Shown here piece by piece: positions 18,549 through 26,055 of a stretch of 64,000 nt of DNA. Position 1 is the first letter of the stretch. Every line of letters starts with the position of its first letter. The stretch comes from Mucilaginibacter paludis DSM 18603 (GTDB lineage Bacteria; Bacteroidota; Bacteroidia; Sphingobacteriales; Sphingobacteriaceae), in the NCBI RefSeq assembly GCF_000166195.2, contig NZ_CM001403.1, positions 682,001 through 746,000 of the forward strand, in the 5' to 3' direction. The notes beneath the pieces were generated by a model. The model was not told the DNA's origin. It did no database searches and saw only the letters and a list, made by a program, of their open reading frames with translations. A program made the translations under genes and the position numbers.

Positions 18549-19319
18549 ATGAACACTCAAAATTCTGAATTTTTAAAAAAGAGCTTGCTTAACCTGGGGT
18601 TTGGCGATAAGCTGAATGCCGACCTGGATAAACAAATTGCAGCAAAATCCCCGGAATTCAATTTGGTAACACAGCATGAGTTTAACCAGAAAACCATCGA
18701 TTACACCCTGCACTTTAAAGCTGGTGACAATCAGGATATGTATTTCTTTAACAAGTACGATGCAAGTATTCCACACAAGGATGATCCGGCCAAGGATGTT
18801 AATCAGTCCTTTTATATCAATAAGGGAAACGGTATTACAGCCAAAGAAGCCTTCAACCTGATGGAAGGCCGCGCGGTTCATAAACAGTTATACAACCTGG
18901 AAGGCCAGAAATACCAGTCCTGGTTAACCTTAGATAATAAAAACCTGACGGATAACGGAAATAGGAAGATCAAGCATTATCATGAGAATTATGGTTATGA
19001 TATTGATAAAGTGCTCGCCGGTAAAGGCATTAAAGAACTGGAAGACCCAAAGGCCAGGGAAGAACTCATGTATTCGCTGAGAAAAGGGAATGCGCAGCAG
19101 ATTACCGTGGGTGGCGATGATGGCGATAAAAAATATTTCATTGCCGCAAACCCGCAGTTCAAAACCGTTGACCTGTACGATCACCAGATGAAAAAGATCA
19201 ACCGCGAGGAATTGCTCCAGCCGGAACAAAAAAACACTAAAAGCCAGAAACAAAGTGAGCAGAAGCCGGAGGATGCTCCTGCAAAAAAGCAGTCGCGGAA
19301 AAGTAAGATGCATCTTTAA
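18549..19319 (+). CDS. Conserved Bacteroidetes mobile-element protein (DUF3945/DUF4099-like)
   Basis: 256 residues, soluble, with no signal. The central part has KEAFNLMEGRAVHKQL, GQKYQSWLTLD, YHENYGYDI and a late ANPQFKTVDLYD. These segments recall proteins annotated DUF3945/DUF4099 in Bacteroidetes conjugative elements. Repeated beta-strand pairs and a Lys/Gln-rich tail (about 224-256) suggest a nucleic-acid-associated accessory protein. It follows traN by 38 bases and precedes an operon terminator. Function unknown. Confidence 0.6.
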   Translation: MNTQNSEFLKKSLLNLGFGDKLNADLDKQIAAKSPEFNLVTQHEFNQKTIDYTLHFKAGDNQDMYFFNKYDASIPHKDDPAKDVNQSFYINKGNGITAKEAFNLMEGRAVHKQLYNLEGQKYQSWLTLDNKNLTDNGNRKIKHYHENYGYDIDKVLAGKGIKELEDPKAREELMYSLRKGNAQQITVGGDDGDKKYFIAANPQFKTVDLYDHQMKKINREELLQPEQKNTKSQKQSEQKPEDAPAKKQSRKSKMHL

Positions 19320-19331
19320 ATTTCAATTTCC

Positions 19332-19360
19332 AGCAACAGGTCCTTCGCGGGCCTGTTGCT
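19332..19360 (+). terminator. Intrinsic terminator at end of tra operon
   Basis: A 12-bp stem (AGCAACAGGTCC with GGGCCTGTTGCT, one T-G pair) around a TTCGC loop, followed by TATTTCATT. It lies 13 bases after the DUF3945-like gene and marks the end of the transfer operon. Confidence 0.8.
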
Positions 19361-19387
19361 TATTTCATTACCTGATCAGATATTGAC

Positions 19388-19870
19388 ATGGAAAATACGA
19401 TTCACCCTCACAGCAATCTTTTAAAGATAACAGACCAGCAATGGATTAACCTGGTTGAACTGCTTACCGAAAATGTTTTGGCCCTGAATAGCCGGACGTT
19501 ATCATCTGTAGAGATCATGTATCGCGCGGATGGCCATTTTCCGGTTTATCTTTTCCGGCTGACTTCTACTTTGGAAGACCCGGAAGATCAAGATCTAATG
19601 CCTCAAGTTTCTGGCTTTTCTTTTGGCTATGATACCGATATTGACGATGAGGTTTATATCCAGCCTTTAAGCCCGGACGGGTATTGGGAGAAATTCCTTG
19701 ACGACATCGGTATTACCCACATTTTTACCACCAACAATGTTGGCATGAAAAAACTATATAAGTTCTTATCCGAAGACCTCAAAATCTGGAATGATGAGGT
19801 GCCTGCGCAAATAATTATTCCCGAACCCAATGTCTGGCGTACTTTATTGGTTGAGCAGCAGATCAAATAG
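19388..19870 (+). CDS. Hypothetical acidic protein
   Basis: 160 residues, strongly acidic (clusters such as EDPEDQD and DTDIDDE), soluble, no signal peptide or membrane helix. It starts just after the tra-operon terminator and is followed by about 320 bases without genes. I do not recognise it. Acidic charge and position next to a conjugation region would fit an anti-restriction-type DNA mimic, but no family motif supports this. Confidence 0.5.
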   Translation: MENTIHPHSNLLKITDQQWINLVELLTENVLALNSRTLSSVEIMYRADGHFPVYLFRLTSTLEDPEDQDLMPQVSGFSFGYDTDIDDEVYIQPLSPDGYWEKFLDDIGITHIFTTNNVGMKKLYKFLSEDLKIWNDEVPAQIIIPEPNVWRTLLVEQQIK

Positions 19871-19921
19871 ATTCTAATTTTTTCTACATAACTATCATTT
19901 TAATAGAAAATATTCTACAAA

Positions 19922-19935
19922 TTGACGTATGTCAA
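19922..19935. promoter_or_regulatory. FNR-box-like palindrome TTGAC-N4-GTCAA
   Basis: A 14-base site TTGACGTATGTCAA with perfect 5-base arms and the half-site spacing used by the Crp/Fnr superfamily. It lies in the gap 19871-20189 upstream of a Crp/Fnr gene (start 20190). Apart from this site and a second palindrome near 20118, nothing gene-like is seen in the gap. Confidence 0.4.
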
Positions 19936-20117
19936 AGCAACTAATAGAAAAAAAGCTACACTAAGCCATAGAAAAACCTTTCTGATTTTATAAAATCAAA
20001 AGTTACCATCAGAGAATCAAACCTTGAAACCATCCTTGCAACTTTTAAAACAAAGCAGGGAAGAAAGAATCAACCCATCTTAAAAAGCGGTTAGCTGGCG
20101 TATCAATATTTCTATAA

Positions 20118-20158
20118 TTGTGTGCTGCACAACTAAGATGTTCTATTGAGTAACTTTG
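20118..20158 (+). promoter_or_regulatory. Candidate promoter region of crp/fnr gene: palindrome plus -7 element
   Basis: TAACTTTG at 20151-20158 fits the Bacteroidetes -7 consensus TAnnTTTG, about 31 bases before the start codon. A palindrome TTGTG-N5-CACAA (20118-20132) lies just upstream, where the -33 element would be. No good -33 TTG is found at normal spacing, as expected for an activated promoter. Confidence 0.4.
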
Positions 20159-20189
20159 ACCTTAGCAGGAACGAAGCAAATCATCGTCT

Positions 20190-20762
20190 ATGGAAAAACT
20201 TAAAGCCGTTATCAATACGATCTCACCCATGTCACGGGAAGATCTTGACCTTTTAATGCCGGGAATTGCGGTATCGGTAAAAAAGAAGGGCAATCTATTG
20301 GAACAAGGTGACGTTTGTAAAAATATTTGTTTTGTTACCAAAGGATTCTTCCGCATGTTTTATGTTGATCTGGAAGGCAACGAAATCAATAACCGGTTCA
20401 CAGGAGCTGATAACTTTATCGTTGATTTTCAGAGTTTTCTTACCCAGATACCTTCGCGTTATTACTGGCAGGCGATGCAAGACTCAGAAGTGCTGACATT
20501 TTCTTTCCAGGACGTGCAAAAGCTTTATGAAATTTCACCAGCATGGGGCAAGTTCGGCCGCCTTGTGGCAGAGCGGGTTTATTTGCAGTTGAACGAACGT
20601 GTAGAAATGTTCCAATTTATGTCGCCACAGCAACGTTACGAGCATCTTTTATCGACCCGCCCGGAACTGTTTAATCAAATATCGCAATTTCACATGTCAT
20701 CTTACCTGGGTGTAAAGCCGGAATCATTAAGCAGGCTGCGCAAGCGGCTCCATTATAAATAA
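20190..20762 (+). CDS. Crp/Fnr family transcriptional regulator
   Basis: 190 residues: an N-terminal cNMP-binding beta-roll (about 15-115; NICFVTKGFFRMFYVDLEGNE is the core), then a C-terminal winged helix with HMSSYLGVKPESLSRLRKRL. Typical of the many Bacteroidetes Crp/Fnr proteins that control nearby oxidoreductase or envelope genes. The next gene, an EthD-domain protein 60 bases downstream on the same strand, is the likely target or partner. Two palindromes upstream may be self-regulatory sites. Confidence 0.9.
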   Translation: MEKLKAVINTISPMSREDLDLLMPGIAVSVKKKGNLLEQGDVCKNICFVTKGFFRMFYVDLEGNEINNRFTGADNFIVDFQSFLTQIPSRYYWQAMQDSEVLTFSFQDVQKLYEISPAWGKFGRLVAERVYLQLNERVEMFQFMSPQQRYEHLLSTRPELFNQISQFHMSSYLGVKPESLSRLRKRLHYK

Positions 20763-20822
20763 TTTTCTTAACCCAAGTCAACGTTATAGCGGGTAACGAT
20801 GGGCCATATTTGATAAAAAAAT

Positions 20823-21170
20823 ATGACCATGATTAAATTCACTATCCTGCTACGCAGGCGTCCCGGAACCAGTCACGAAGACTTTGTTTCTTATCATAAG
20901 AATAATCACGCGGCTTTGTTTGCTTCGCTACCAGAGGTAAAGCAATATGTCCGCCGTTACGTACAATGTCATCCGCTGCCGGTAACGCTTCCGGGACTGC
21001 CACCCCGGGAATATGATGGGATCACAGAAATATGGTTTGATAATGCAGACTCCATCGGAAAAGTTTTTGGTTCGAAAGATTATATGAAATTGATCAGACC
21101 GGATGAAGAGAAATTCCTTGACATGCACGGCTGCAGCTTTTTAATATCTACCGAGCATACAGTTATATAA
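20823..21170 (+). CDS. EthD domain-containing protein
   Basis: 115 residues with the dimeric ferredoxin-like (alpha/beta barrel) EthD pattern: IKFTILLRRRPGTSHEDFVSY-like start, the His in YHKNNHAALF, and the late ITEIWFDNADSI. EthD proteins act in small-molecule or ether degradation in actinomycetes; most homologues are of unknown role. A start at 20829 (second ATG) is as likely. It probably forms a unit with the upstream Crp/Fnr gene. Confidence 0.8.
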   Translation: MTMIKFTILLRRRPGTSHEDFVSYHKNNHAALFASLPEVKQYVRRYVQCHPLPVTLPGLPPREYDGITEIWFDNADSIGKVFGSKDYMKLIRPDEEKFLDMHGCSFLISTEHTVI

Positions 21171-21355
21171 CTGTATGCAGATAAGCGTTAACCATAAGAT
21201 TAAAAGTAAAATTCTTGCTTCTGTCGCAATCATCTCCGGAATTTGACTGGAGATGGTTTCGCACTGGAGGTCCACTCAAACCCGTAAAAGGTTTTGATTT
21301 TACTCCCGGCGTTTTTTCTATTGCTCTGGCTGTCCCTGCGGCCCGCTTTTATGCT
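21171..21355. other. Gene-free stretch with att-like core repeat
   Basis: No credible gene. The 11-base sequence ACTCAAACCCG occurs at 21274-21284 and again at 21403-21413, just after repeat unit A. On the minus strand an open frame across 21220-21360 ends RFRR-like and looks like the broken tail of a coding sequence. This suggests leftover pieces from past site-specific integration. Confidence 0.4.
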
Positions 21356-21406
21356 CCATAAAAAAAAATAGCCAGTAAAATTGGCTACTTGTCATAAATT
21401 GTACTC
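21356..21406. repeat. Hairpin repeat unit A (module boundary)
   Basis: About 51 bases of the pattern CCATAAAAAAA, hairpin (TAGCCA/TGGCTA), ACTTGTCATAAAT, GTACTC. Units B (22058) and C (22845) have the same plan. The minus strand reads as a hairpin followed by a T-run, so each unit could end minus-strand transcripts. Confidence 0.7.
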
Positions 21407-21540
21407 AAACCCGACGTCCCCACGAACCAATTTTTAGATGACTTGAAACGTTTAGCCACTCTATTTGATGATTGAGGCCGATTTTAAATATCTAACCCGT
21501 TATTGATTGAACCATTGCAGGATAAATGATGGCGTCCCAA

Positions 21541-22017
21541 TTATTTCTTTATTTTTGACTTTATAAAAAGCAATTCCTCTGACGTTAGTTTTGACTTATC
21601 AATAAAATTTCCAAATTTTTGTGTGTGATATAGAATTAAAAACTTGCCTATCTCTTTTTGCTTAATAATATGCTCCCATAAGAACTCACTTTTAAAGGTC
21701 AATCCATTAACAGCCATACTTTCCTCGTTAAAAGTATAAGTCATGTCATTTAGTAAACTTGGATTTGATTTAGCTTGGCTAACAGCAAAAAATACAATTA
21801 TTGATGGAGATAGTAGTAAAAATAAACCTAAAACAGCGTCGGTAAAGGGTGAGTAAACCTCGAAACTTATGGCATTTAAATAGTTTAATATTGAAATTAT
21901 TAAAAGACAAAGTCCCAAAATAGTGGCCATTATGTAATACGGTTTTTTGTAAAGACCAATGAACATCACTTTGATATAGTCTCCTTTGTCCAACTTCGAG
22001 GTAATTGAAAAATCCAT
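21541..22017 (-). CDS. YcxB-like small membrane protein
   Basis: 158 residues: a short N-terminal strand region, two membrane helices (about 27-47 and 58-78), then a soluble C-terminal domain with TYTFNEESMAVNGLTFKSEFLWEHI and a late LYHTQKFGNFIDKSKLTSEE. This is the YcxB-family layout (PH-like domain after two helices); its function is unknown. Base use is much more AT-rich than the tra genes, and the gene is the only cargo between repeat units A and B, which suggests acquisition as a single-gene module. Confidence 0.65.
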   Translation of the reverse strand: MDFSITSKLDKGDYIKVMFIGLYKKPYYIMATILGLCLLIISILNYLNAISFEVYSPFTDAVLGLFLLLSPSIIVFFAVSQAKSNPSLLNDMTYTFNEESMAVNGLTFKSEFLWEHIIKQKEIGKFLILYHTQKFGNFIDKSKLTSEELLFIKSKIKK

Positions 22018-22057
22018 TTTATAATTTGATAAGCTTTTAAAAGTACTAAAGTTAATT

Positions 22058-22107
22058 CCATAAAAAAAGCAGCCAATAAAATTGGCTACTTGTCATAAAT
22101 AGTACTC
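22058..22107. repeat. Hairpin repeat unit B (module boundary)
   Basis: Same plan as units A and C: CCATAAAAAAA, hairpin (AGCCAAT aaa ATTGGCT), ACTTGTCATAAAT, GTACTC. It follows the promoter side of the YcxB-like gene. The gap to the next gene (22108-22348) shows no coding sequence, but it contains a short stretch near 22139-22170 that recurs in part at 33029-33083. Confidence 0.7.
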
Positions 22108-22348
22108 CAAAAGATACAAATTTCGGATCATTTTTTGGCGGACATTGAGCTTCTTGGACGTTTAATCGCATAAAATGAAATAGGCGGCGGGAAGAATATC
22201 TAAACATTTTTATGGTGATTAAGGGCATTACTATTTTTGACTTGATCAGTCTGTCTGGTTAAAAATCACCACTTGCTTTTCAGTTTTTAGTAAGTTTGTC
22301 TAAGTCGCCAAGCCTTGATGGTGTCAGGTTTACTTTATCATAAATACA

Positions 22349-22798
22349 ATGGACGATAAAAAGAAAGAAGATTATTTTAATAAGGTTTATAAGAATATCA
22401 AAAATAAAGGATATCATACAACAGCAGTACTTGAAGAAATTGATTTTACTCCTTTTGCATATTCAACCGGCATATTTAAAAATTTTAAAATACCAGAACT
22501 TTTTATATCAGGACTTGGGCCAAATTTATCTGGAGAATTAATTGAAAACTACGTAAGCAAATTTAAATTCGCCGAAGTGCCGTTGCATAGGAAGATTCAA
22601 AACTTGAGCGATAGGTTTGCTGTTTACTTTATTAGCTTGAAAAATTCGGACGTTGAGGAGTATGCTCTCACTTCGGTTAAATTTTACGAGAATAGCAATT
22701 ATGAATATTTACAACTTATTTTTCCAGACCTAAATGGAAAATTTCCCAATGAAGTAGGCTATAACTACGACCAAAAAGTATTGGGAAATTTGAAATAA
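22349..22798 (+). CDS. DUF4262 domain-containing protein
   Basis: 149 residues with the family marks: TPFAYSTGIFKNFKIPELFISGLGP near residues 31-55 and LQLIFPDLNGKFPNEVGY near the end (about 122-140). DUF4262 proteins are small, soluble, often found in mobile or polymorphic-toxin regions, perhaps as immunity proteins; function unproven. The gene is AT-rich and is the only gene between repeat units B and C. Confidence 0.8.
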   Translation: MDDKKKEDYFNKVYKNIKNKGYHTTAVLEEIDFTPFAYSTGIFKNFKIPELFISGLGPNLSGELIENYVSKFKFAEVPLHRKIQNLSDRFAVYFISLKNSDVEEYALTSVKFYENSNYEYLQLIFPDLNGKFPNEVGYNYDQKVLGNLK

Positions 22799-22844
22799 CT
22801 GTGCAAATAAAAGTGGTGCTCCAACCTTTTTTCGATAAGTTACC

Positions 22845-22894
22845 CCATAAAAAAAGTTGTCAATAAAATTGACAACTTCCCTAAAATAGTACCC
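22845..22894. repeat. Hairpin repeat unit C (module boundary)
   Basis: Same plan as A and B but with a longer 11-bp stem: AAGTTGTCAAT aaa ATTGACAACTT. The stem bases differ from unit B while pairing is kept. GTACCC follows and runs into a tRNA T-arm-like sequence at 22895-22915. Confidence 0.72.
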
Positions 22895-22915
22895 AGGGCG
22901 GGAATCGAACCAATA
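22895..22915 (-). repeat. tRNA 3'-end fragment, probable attachment-site scar
   Basis: The minus strand reads GGTTCGATTCCCGCCCTGGG, the T-loop and 3' acceptor side of a tRNA, directly followed by GTACT and the unit C terminator hairpin. No 5' tRNA part is present; the hipA remnant ends 18 bases away. This is what integration at a tRNA 3' end leaves behind. Confidence 0.55.
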
Positions 22916-22933
22916 GTCTCTTGATTTTATTCA

Positions 22934-23356
22934 TTACAATTGAATCAATGTTTCAGCTATAGCTTTTTGCAAAACAGATTCAACATTACATTGATTTGCG
23001 TAGTCCGGCCATTGTTTGAGGATGCTTTCGATTTCTCTGATGGTTTCATCGGATTTTTTTATGGTCATTTGTTTTGCTACTTCCAGTAGGTCTTTTCGGT
23101 CTATGCCTTGCCTTTTTCCGTTAACGCTTAATGATTGCTGGCTGACCGAGGGGCTATCCGGGCGGTAAGCATGGCATACATCATAAGCCGGAGCTAAAGC
23201 CCATCGCCCTTGTTTGTCCATTGTAAAGGCAAAGCTCTTGGTATGGTCATCGCAGTTTCTTGCCAGCACATTAAAAACCATCCGGCGGTACATTTGCTCG
23301 GCCTGCGGATAGTCTAAGCGTAAAAAGCGCATCGTTCGAAAGAGTTGCTCATAACT
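22934..23356 (-). pseudogene. Truncated hipA-like toxin kinase (C-terminal part)
   Basis: The 132-residue open part begins inside the HipA C-terminal domain and keeps the motifs MVFNVLARNCDDHTKSFAF (catalytic Asp region) and WALAPAYDVCHAYRPDSP. Homology continues upstream of the first ATG as SYEQLFRT until a stop codon at 23357-23359, so at least half of the protein (normally about 400 residues) is gone. HipA is a Ser/Thr kinase toxin that induces persistence, paired with HipB; no hipB is seen. A 29-codon open frame with an ATG at 23446 ends at that stop and may be foreign sequence joined to the break. Confidence 0.8.
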
Positions 23357-23446
23357 TTAAGAGCGGACATTGTTAAAATCAAAATGCTGCAACGTGCGAA
23401 AGGTTTGAACGCTCATAGCGAACCATTCCGCGCTTGTTTTTTCCAT

Positions 23447-23994
23447 CACTGAGGCTTTAAAACAGGTTAATGATTGCTTATTCCATCATTAAGTTAGCTT
23501 TAGTTAGTTAATGATGACTTTTATAAGCATTAGAAGAACAATATCCGGCTACTGCATTTTTGCCACGCTGCAAAAGCATCCGCTGTTGTAGCGCCTGTTT
23601 TTAACTCCAATTAAGAGCATCGCTCAGGACTTCACTTGTTTACCCGCTACGCTGGGAAAAGCTGCGCTTGCCTTCTCTCTGCACTTAATTTACTGCTAAT
23701 AGATCAGATGCTTCAAGGTGCTATTTTCCAATCGAAACGGAGAAAAAGGCAGCTAAGGTTTTGCCCGCATTTCTTAAAAATTTACTGAAACATCCGCAAA
23801 AGACTACGGCATAAACGGTTTCCTCCCCAAAGGGTCCCCTCCAATTATTCCGTTTCCTTTTGCCTGCTGCGGGCACCCTTTTTTTGCTTTCTTTTTTTCC
23901 GTTTTTTCTTTTGAAAAATAGCTTTTTAGGGAAGTCTTCGGGAAAAGAGGGAAACAAAAAAACAAATTTTTAACCCTTTTAAATCATTTAAAAA
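23447..23994. other. Non-coding leader region before mobile-element block
   Basis: No convincing gene. A 78-codon minus frame (23721-23957) has unusual Lys/Phe-rich composition and looks spurious. An inverted repeat CATCATTAA / TTAATGATG (23484-23492 and 23508-23516) is present, with a further TTAATGATTG at 23467. A purine/pyrimidine-skewed tract runs from about 23880 to 23960. It could hold the promoter of the following operon. Confidence 0.4.
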
Positions 23995-24609
23995 ATGAAA
24001 ACAGCAGAAAAAAATGCAAACGGTGTACAAGGTGCAACAGCAAAAAACAACCAAACAGCAAACCGAGTTGAAAACCGCCCAAGCTTAACCCAAAAGGAAG
24101 CCAAAGAAGATGAAAACGCTAAAAATCAAACACCTGCCCAAACTCCGAAAGTTGAGGCAACCAAAACTACCGAGGTTAAGACCGATTGCCCCGCTACAGT
24201 GGATAACCAACCCGCTAACATTGCGCCCTACACCACAGGACAGGGATTAGACGAAGCGCCAAAGCCCGAATCAGTGGAAGAGGTAAAAGCCGAGCCTAAA
24301 AAAATCGCTTTGAACTTAGAGCAGACTTTAAAATCGGTTGGCGACCTCCACCGCTTAAGCATTCAGCGTTTAGCCCTGATTGGCCGTATCAAAATATTAG
24401 AAGATTTTGAGGTGAAACTGATTGAAGAAAGCGACGAACTGGAAAGTAACCCGTATCAGGGTTGTAAACTGATTATTAAAGACGACAAAGGCCGGGAATT
24501 TATCACCAACACGCCAAACCTTATCCGCATGGTATCGCAGTTCATTTTTGATGCCTGCCATGAAAAACTGGCCGACATTGAAGCTAATATCATTTTTCCA
24601 AATGCTTAG
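23995..24609 (+). CDS. Conserved mobile-element protein of unknown function
   Basis: 204 residues: a disordered N-terminal half rich in Asn, Lys, Gln and Thr (1-100), then an ordered helical part with LNLEQTLKSVGDLHRLSIQRLALIG-like heptads and a mixed C-terminal region. It is the first gene of a four-gene block that ends with a DUF932 gene, a block type found in Bacteroidetes plasmids and integrative elements. Its end overlaps the next start (ATG inside the last codons). I cannot name a function. Confidence 0.6.
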   Translation: MKTAEKNANGVQGATAKNNQTANRVENRPSLTQKEAKEDENAKNQTPAQTPKVEATKTTEVKTDCPATVDNQPANIAPYTTGQGLDEAPKPESVEEVKAEPKKIALNLEQTLKSVGDLHRLSIQRLALIGRIKILEDFEVKLIEESDELESNPYQGCKLIIKDDKGREFITNTPNLIRMVSQFIFDACHEKLADIEANIIFPNA

Positions 24610-24799
24610 TAAACCACATGCTCCCGGTGGCAAGCCGGGGGCATTTTTAAATTTCACCTCAAAAGATAACCCGATATACGAGCAATTTATAGAGTTAACC
24701 AACCAAATATTTTGGGATGGTTATGCAGAACAGTTGGCGCAGGATAATCCAGCAAGGTTTCAAATGGAATTAAACGATTTTATAAATACCTATCAGTAA
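24602..24799 (+). CDS. Small protein overlapping the preceding gene
   Basis: 65 residues starting MLSKPHAPGGKPGAFLNF from the ATG at 24602, which overlaps the end of the previous gene by 8 bases in another frame. This is a typical translational coupling arrangement. The body is acidic and helical (YEQFIELTNQIFWDGYAEQL). A longer reading from 24548 is less likely because it overlaps far into the previous gene. Unknown function, conserved-looking context. Confidence 0.6.
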   Translation: MLSKPHAPGGKPGAFLNFTSKDNPIYEQFIELTNQIFWDGYAEQLAQDNPARFQMELNDFINTYQ

Positions 24800-24803
24800 G
24801 GCA

Positions 24804-24971
24804 ATGGAAGACACGATTTATTTACTGGTTAAGGTCAGGATCAAAACCAGTTACCCCAACATACACGATGCGATAGCAGAACTGCAAACGGAAACAGTTT
24901 ACAGCGTAAGCAGTACCGAAAACGTGGAAGTGACAGCAACCGAACTCATACAATTAAAAACTAAAAAATAA
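24804..24971 (+). CDS. Small conserved-context protein
   Basis: A 55-residue open frame (MEDTIYLLVKVRIKTSYPNI at its start) that begins 4 bases after the previous stop and ends 5 bases before the DUF932 gene. Tight spacing and a sensible beta-alpha-beta composition support a real gene. No family recognised. Confidence 0.6.
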   Translation: MEDTIYLLVKVRIKTSYPNIHDAIAELQTETVYSVSSTENVEVTATELIQLKTKK

Positions 24972-24976
24972 ACGTC

Positions 24977-26038
24977 ATGGCACATCAAATAAATTTCAAT
25001 CAGAAAACAGGAAAAAACAGCTTTATGAGCGTAAAGGAAAAAGCCTGGCAAGGCTTAGGGCAGATTATTGATCGTTATCCGACCAGCAGCGAAGCTATAC
25101 AACACGCAGGTTTGGATTATATTGTAGAAAAACGCCCTTTATTTACCTATGATACCGCTAACCATTTAGGCGAGGGAAGCGACGATATGATGATCCCTGA
25201 AATAGAAGTACCTAATTTCTTTGCTACCGTTCGCGCAGATACCGAGCAGGTTTTGGGCGTAGTGGGCAATGACTATGAAGTGGTACAAAACAGGGATGCA
25301 TTTTCTTTTTTTGATGCTATAGTTGGCGGTGGCGATGGTGTTTTATACGAAACAGCTGGGGCGTTAGGAAACGGTGAAAGGGTATTTATTACGGCAAAGT
25401 TACCCGATTATATACGGGTGGGTGTTAAAGACTGGATAGAGCAGTACTTGTTTTTAACTACTTCGCACGATGGGTTAGGAAGCATAACAGCAGCTTTTAC
25501 GCCAATTAGAATAGTTTGCAACAACACGCTTAACGCTGCCATGCAAAACCATTCAGGGGCGATTAAAATACGCCACACGTCATCCGCTACCGAAAGGCTG
25601 AAACAGGCGCATACATTAATGGGTATCACCAGTTTATTATCGGGTGAAATGGAAGGCTTATTTAACCATTGGGCCAAAGTGCGCATTACTGATGCAGAGG
25701 TTAAAAAATTGATACAGATCGCAATGGCACCAAATAAAGAAGTGTTACAGAATTTAGCGGAAGGCAAAACGGAAATGCTATCCACTCACTACACCAACAT
25801 TGTAGATAATGTGTATGAATATGCTTTGGGAAGCCAAACCCAGCAAATGGAAACAACCGCAGGAACTGTATTTGGCGCATACAATAGTGTAACAGGCTAT
25901 TTTCAAAATGTACGCAGTTTCAAAAGCGACGAAGTAAAATTTAAATCTATAATGGATGGCACAGCAAAACTAAGAGCGCAAACAGCGTTCAATCTTTGCC
26001 GTGATTTTGCCAACCAGGGTGGCGAAGCACTGATTTAA
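24977..26038 (+). CDS. DUF932 (phage/plasmid-like) protein
   Basis: 353 residues with the DUF932 pattern: AWQGLGQIIDRYPTSSEAI near the start, then VPNFFATVRADTEQVLGVVGNDYEVVQN in the middle third, and ITAAFTPIRIVCNNTLNAAM (about 175-195). DUF932 proteins are widespread in phages, plasmids and integrative elements, and are thought to act in DNA maintenance, though the role is not settled. It is the last gene of the 24-26 kb block and is followed by three hairpins. Confidence 0.85.
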   Translation: MAHQINFNQKTGKNSFMSVKEKAWQGLGQIIDRYPTSSEAIQHAGLDYIVEKRPLFTYDTANHLGEGSDDMMIPEIEVPNFFATVRADTEQVLGVVGNDYEVVQNRDAFSFFDAIVGGGDGVLYETAGALGNGERVFITAKLPDYIRVGVKDWIEQYLFLTTSHDGLGSITAAFTPIRIVCNNTLNAAMQNHSGAIKIRHTSSATERLKQAHTLMGITSLLSGEMEGLFNHWAKVRITDAEVKKLIQIAMAPNKEVLQNLAEGKTEMLSTHYTNIVDNVYEYALGSQTQQMETTAGTVFGAYNSVTGYFQNVRSFKSDEVKFKSIMDGTAKLRAQTAFNLCRDFANQGGEALI

Positions 26039-26055
26039 AATTAAAATTTCACTCA

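Noticed and set aside
21171..22910. A CRISPR array formed by the repeated hairpin units
   Set aside because: Only three units, spaced 700-790 bases apart with genes between them and no cas genes.
22890..22965. A complete tRNA gene on the minus strand
   Set aside because: Only the T-arm and acceptor 3' side are present; the 5' part is replaced by the hipA remnant, so no cloverleaf can form.
23721..23957. 78-codon minus-strand open frame in the leader of the 24-26 kb block
   Set aside because: Its Lys/Phe-rich, low-complexity translation comes from A- and T-rich tracts, there is no ribosome-binding site, and it fits no neighbour. Treated as non-coding.
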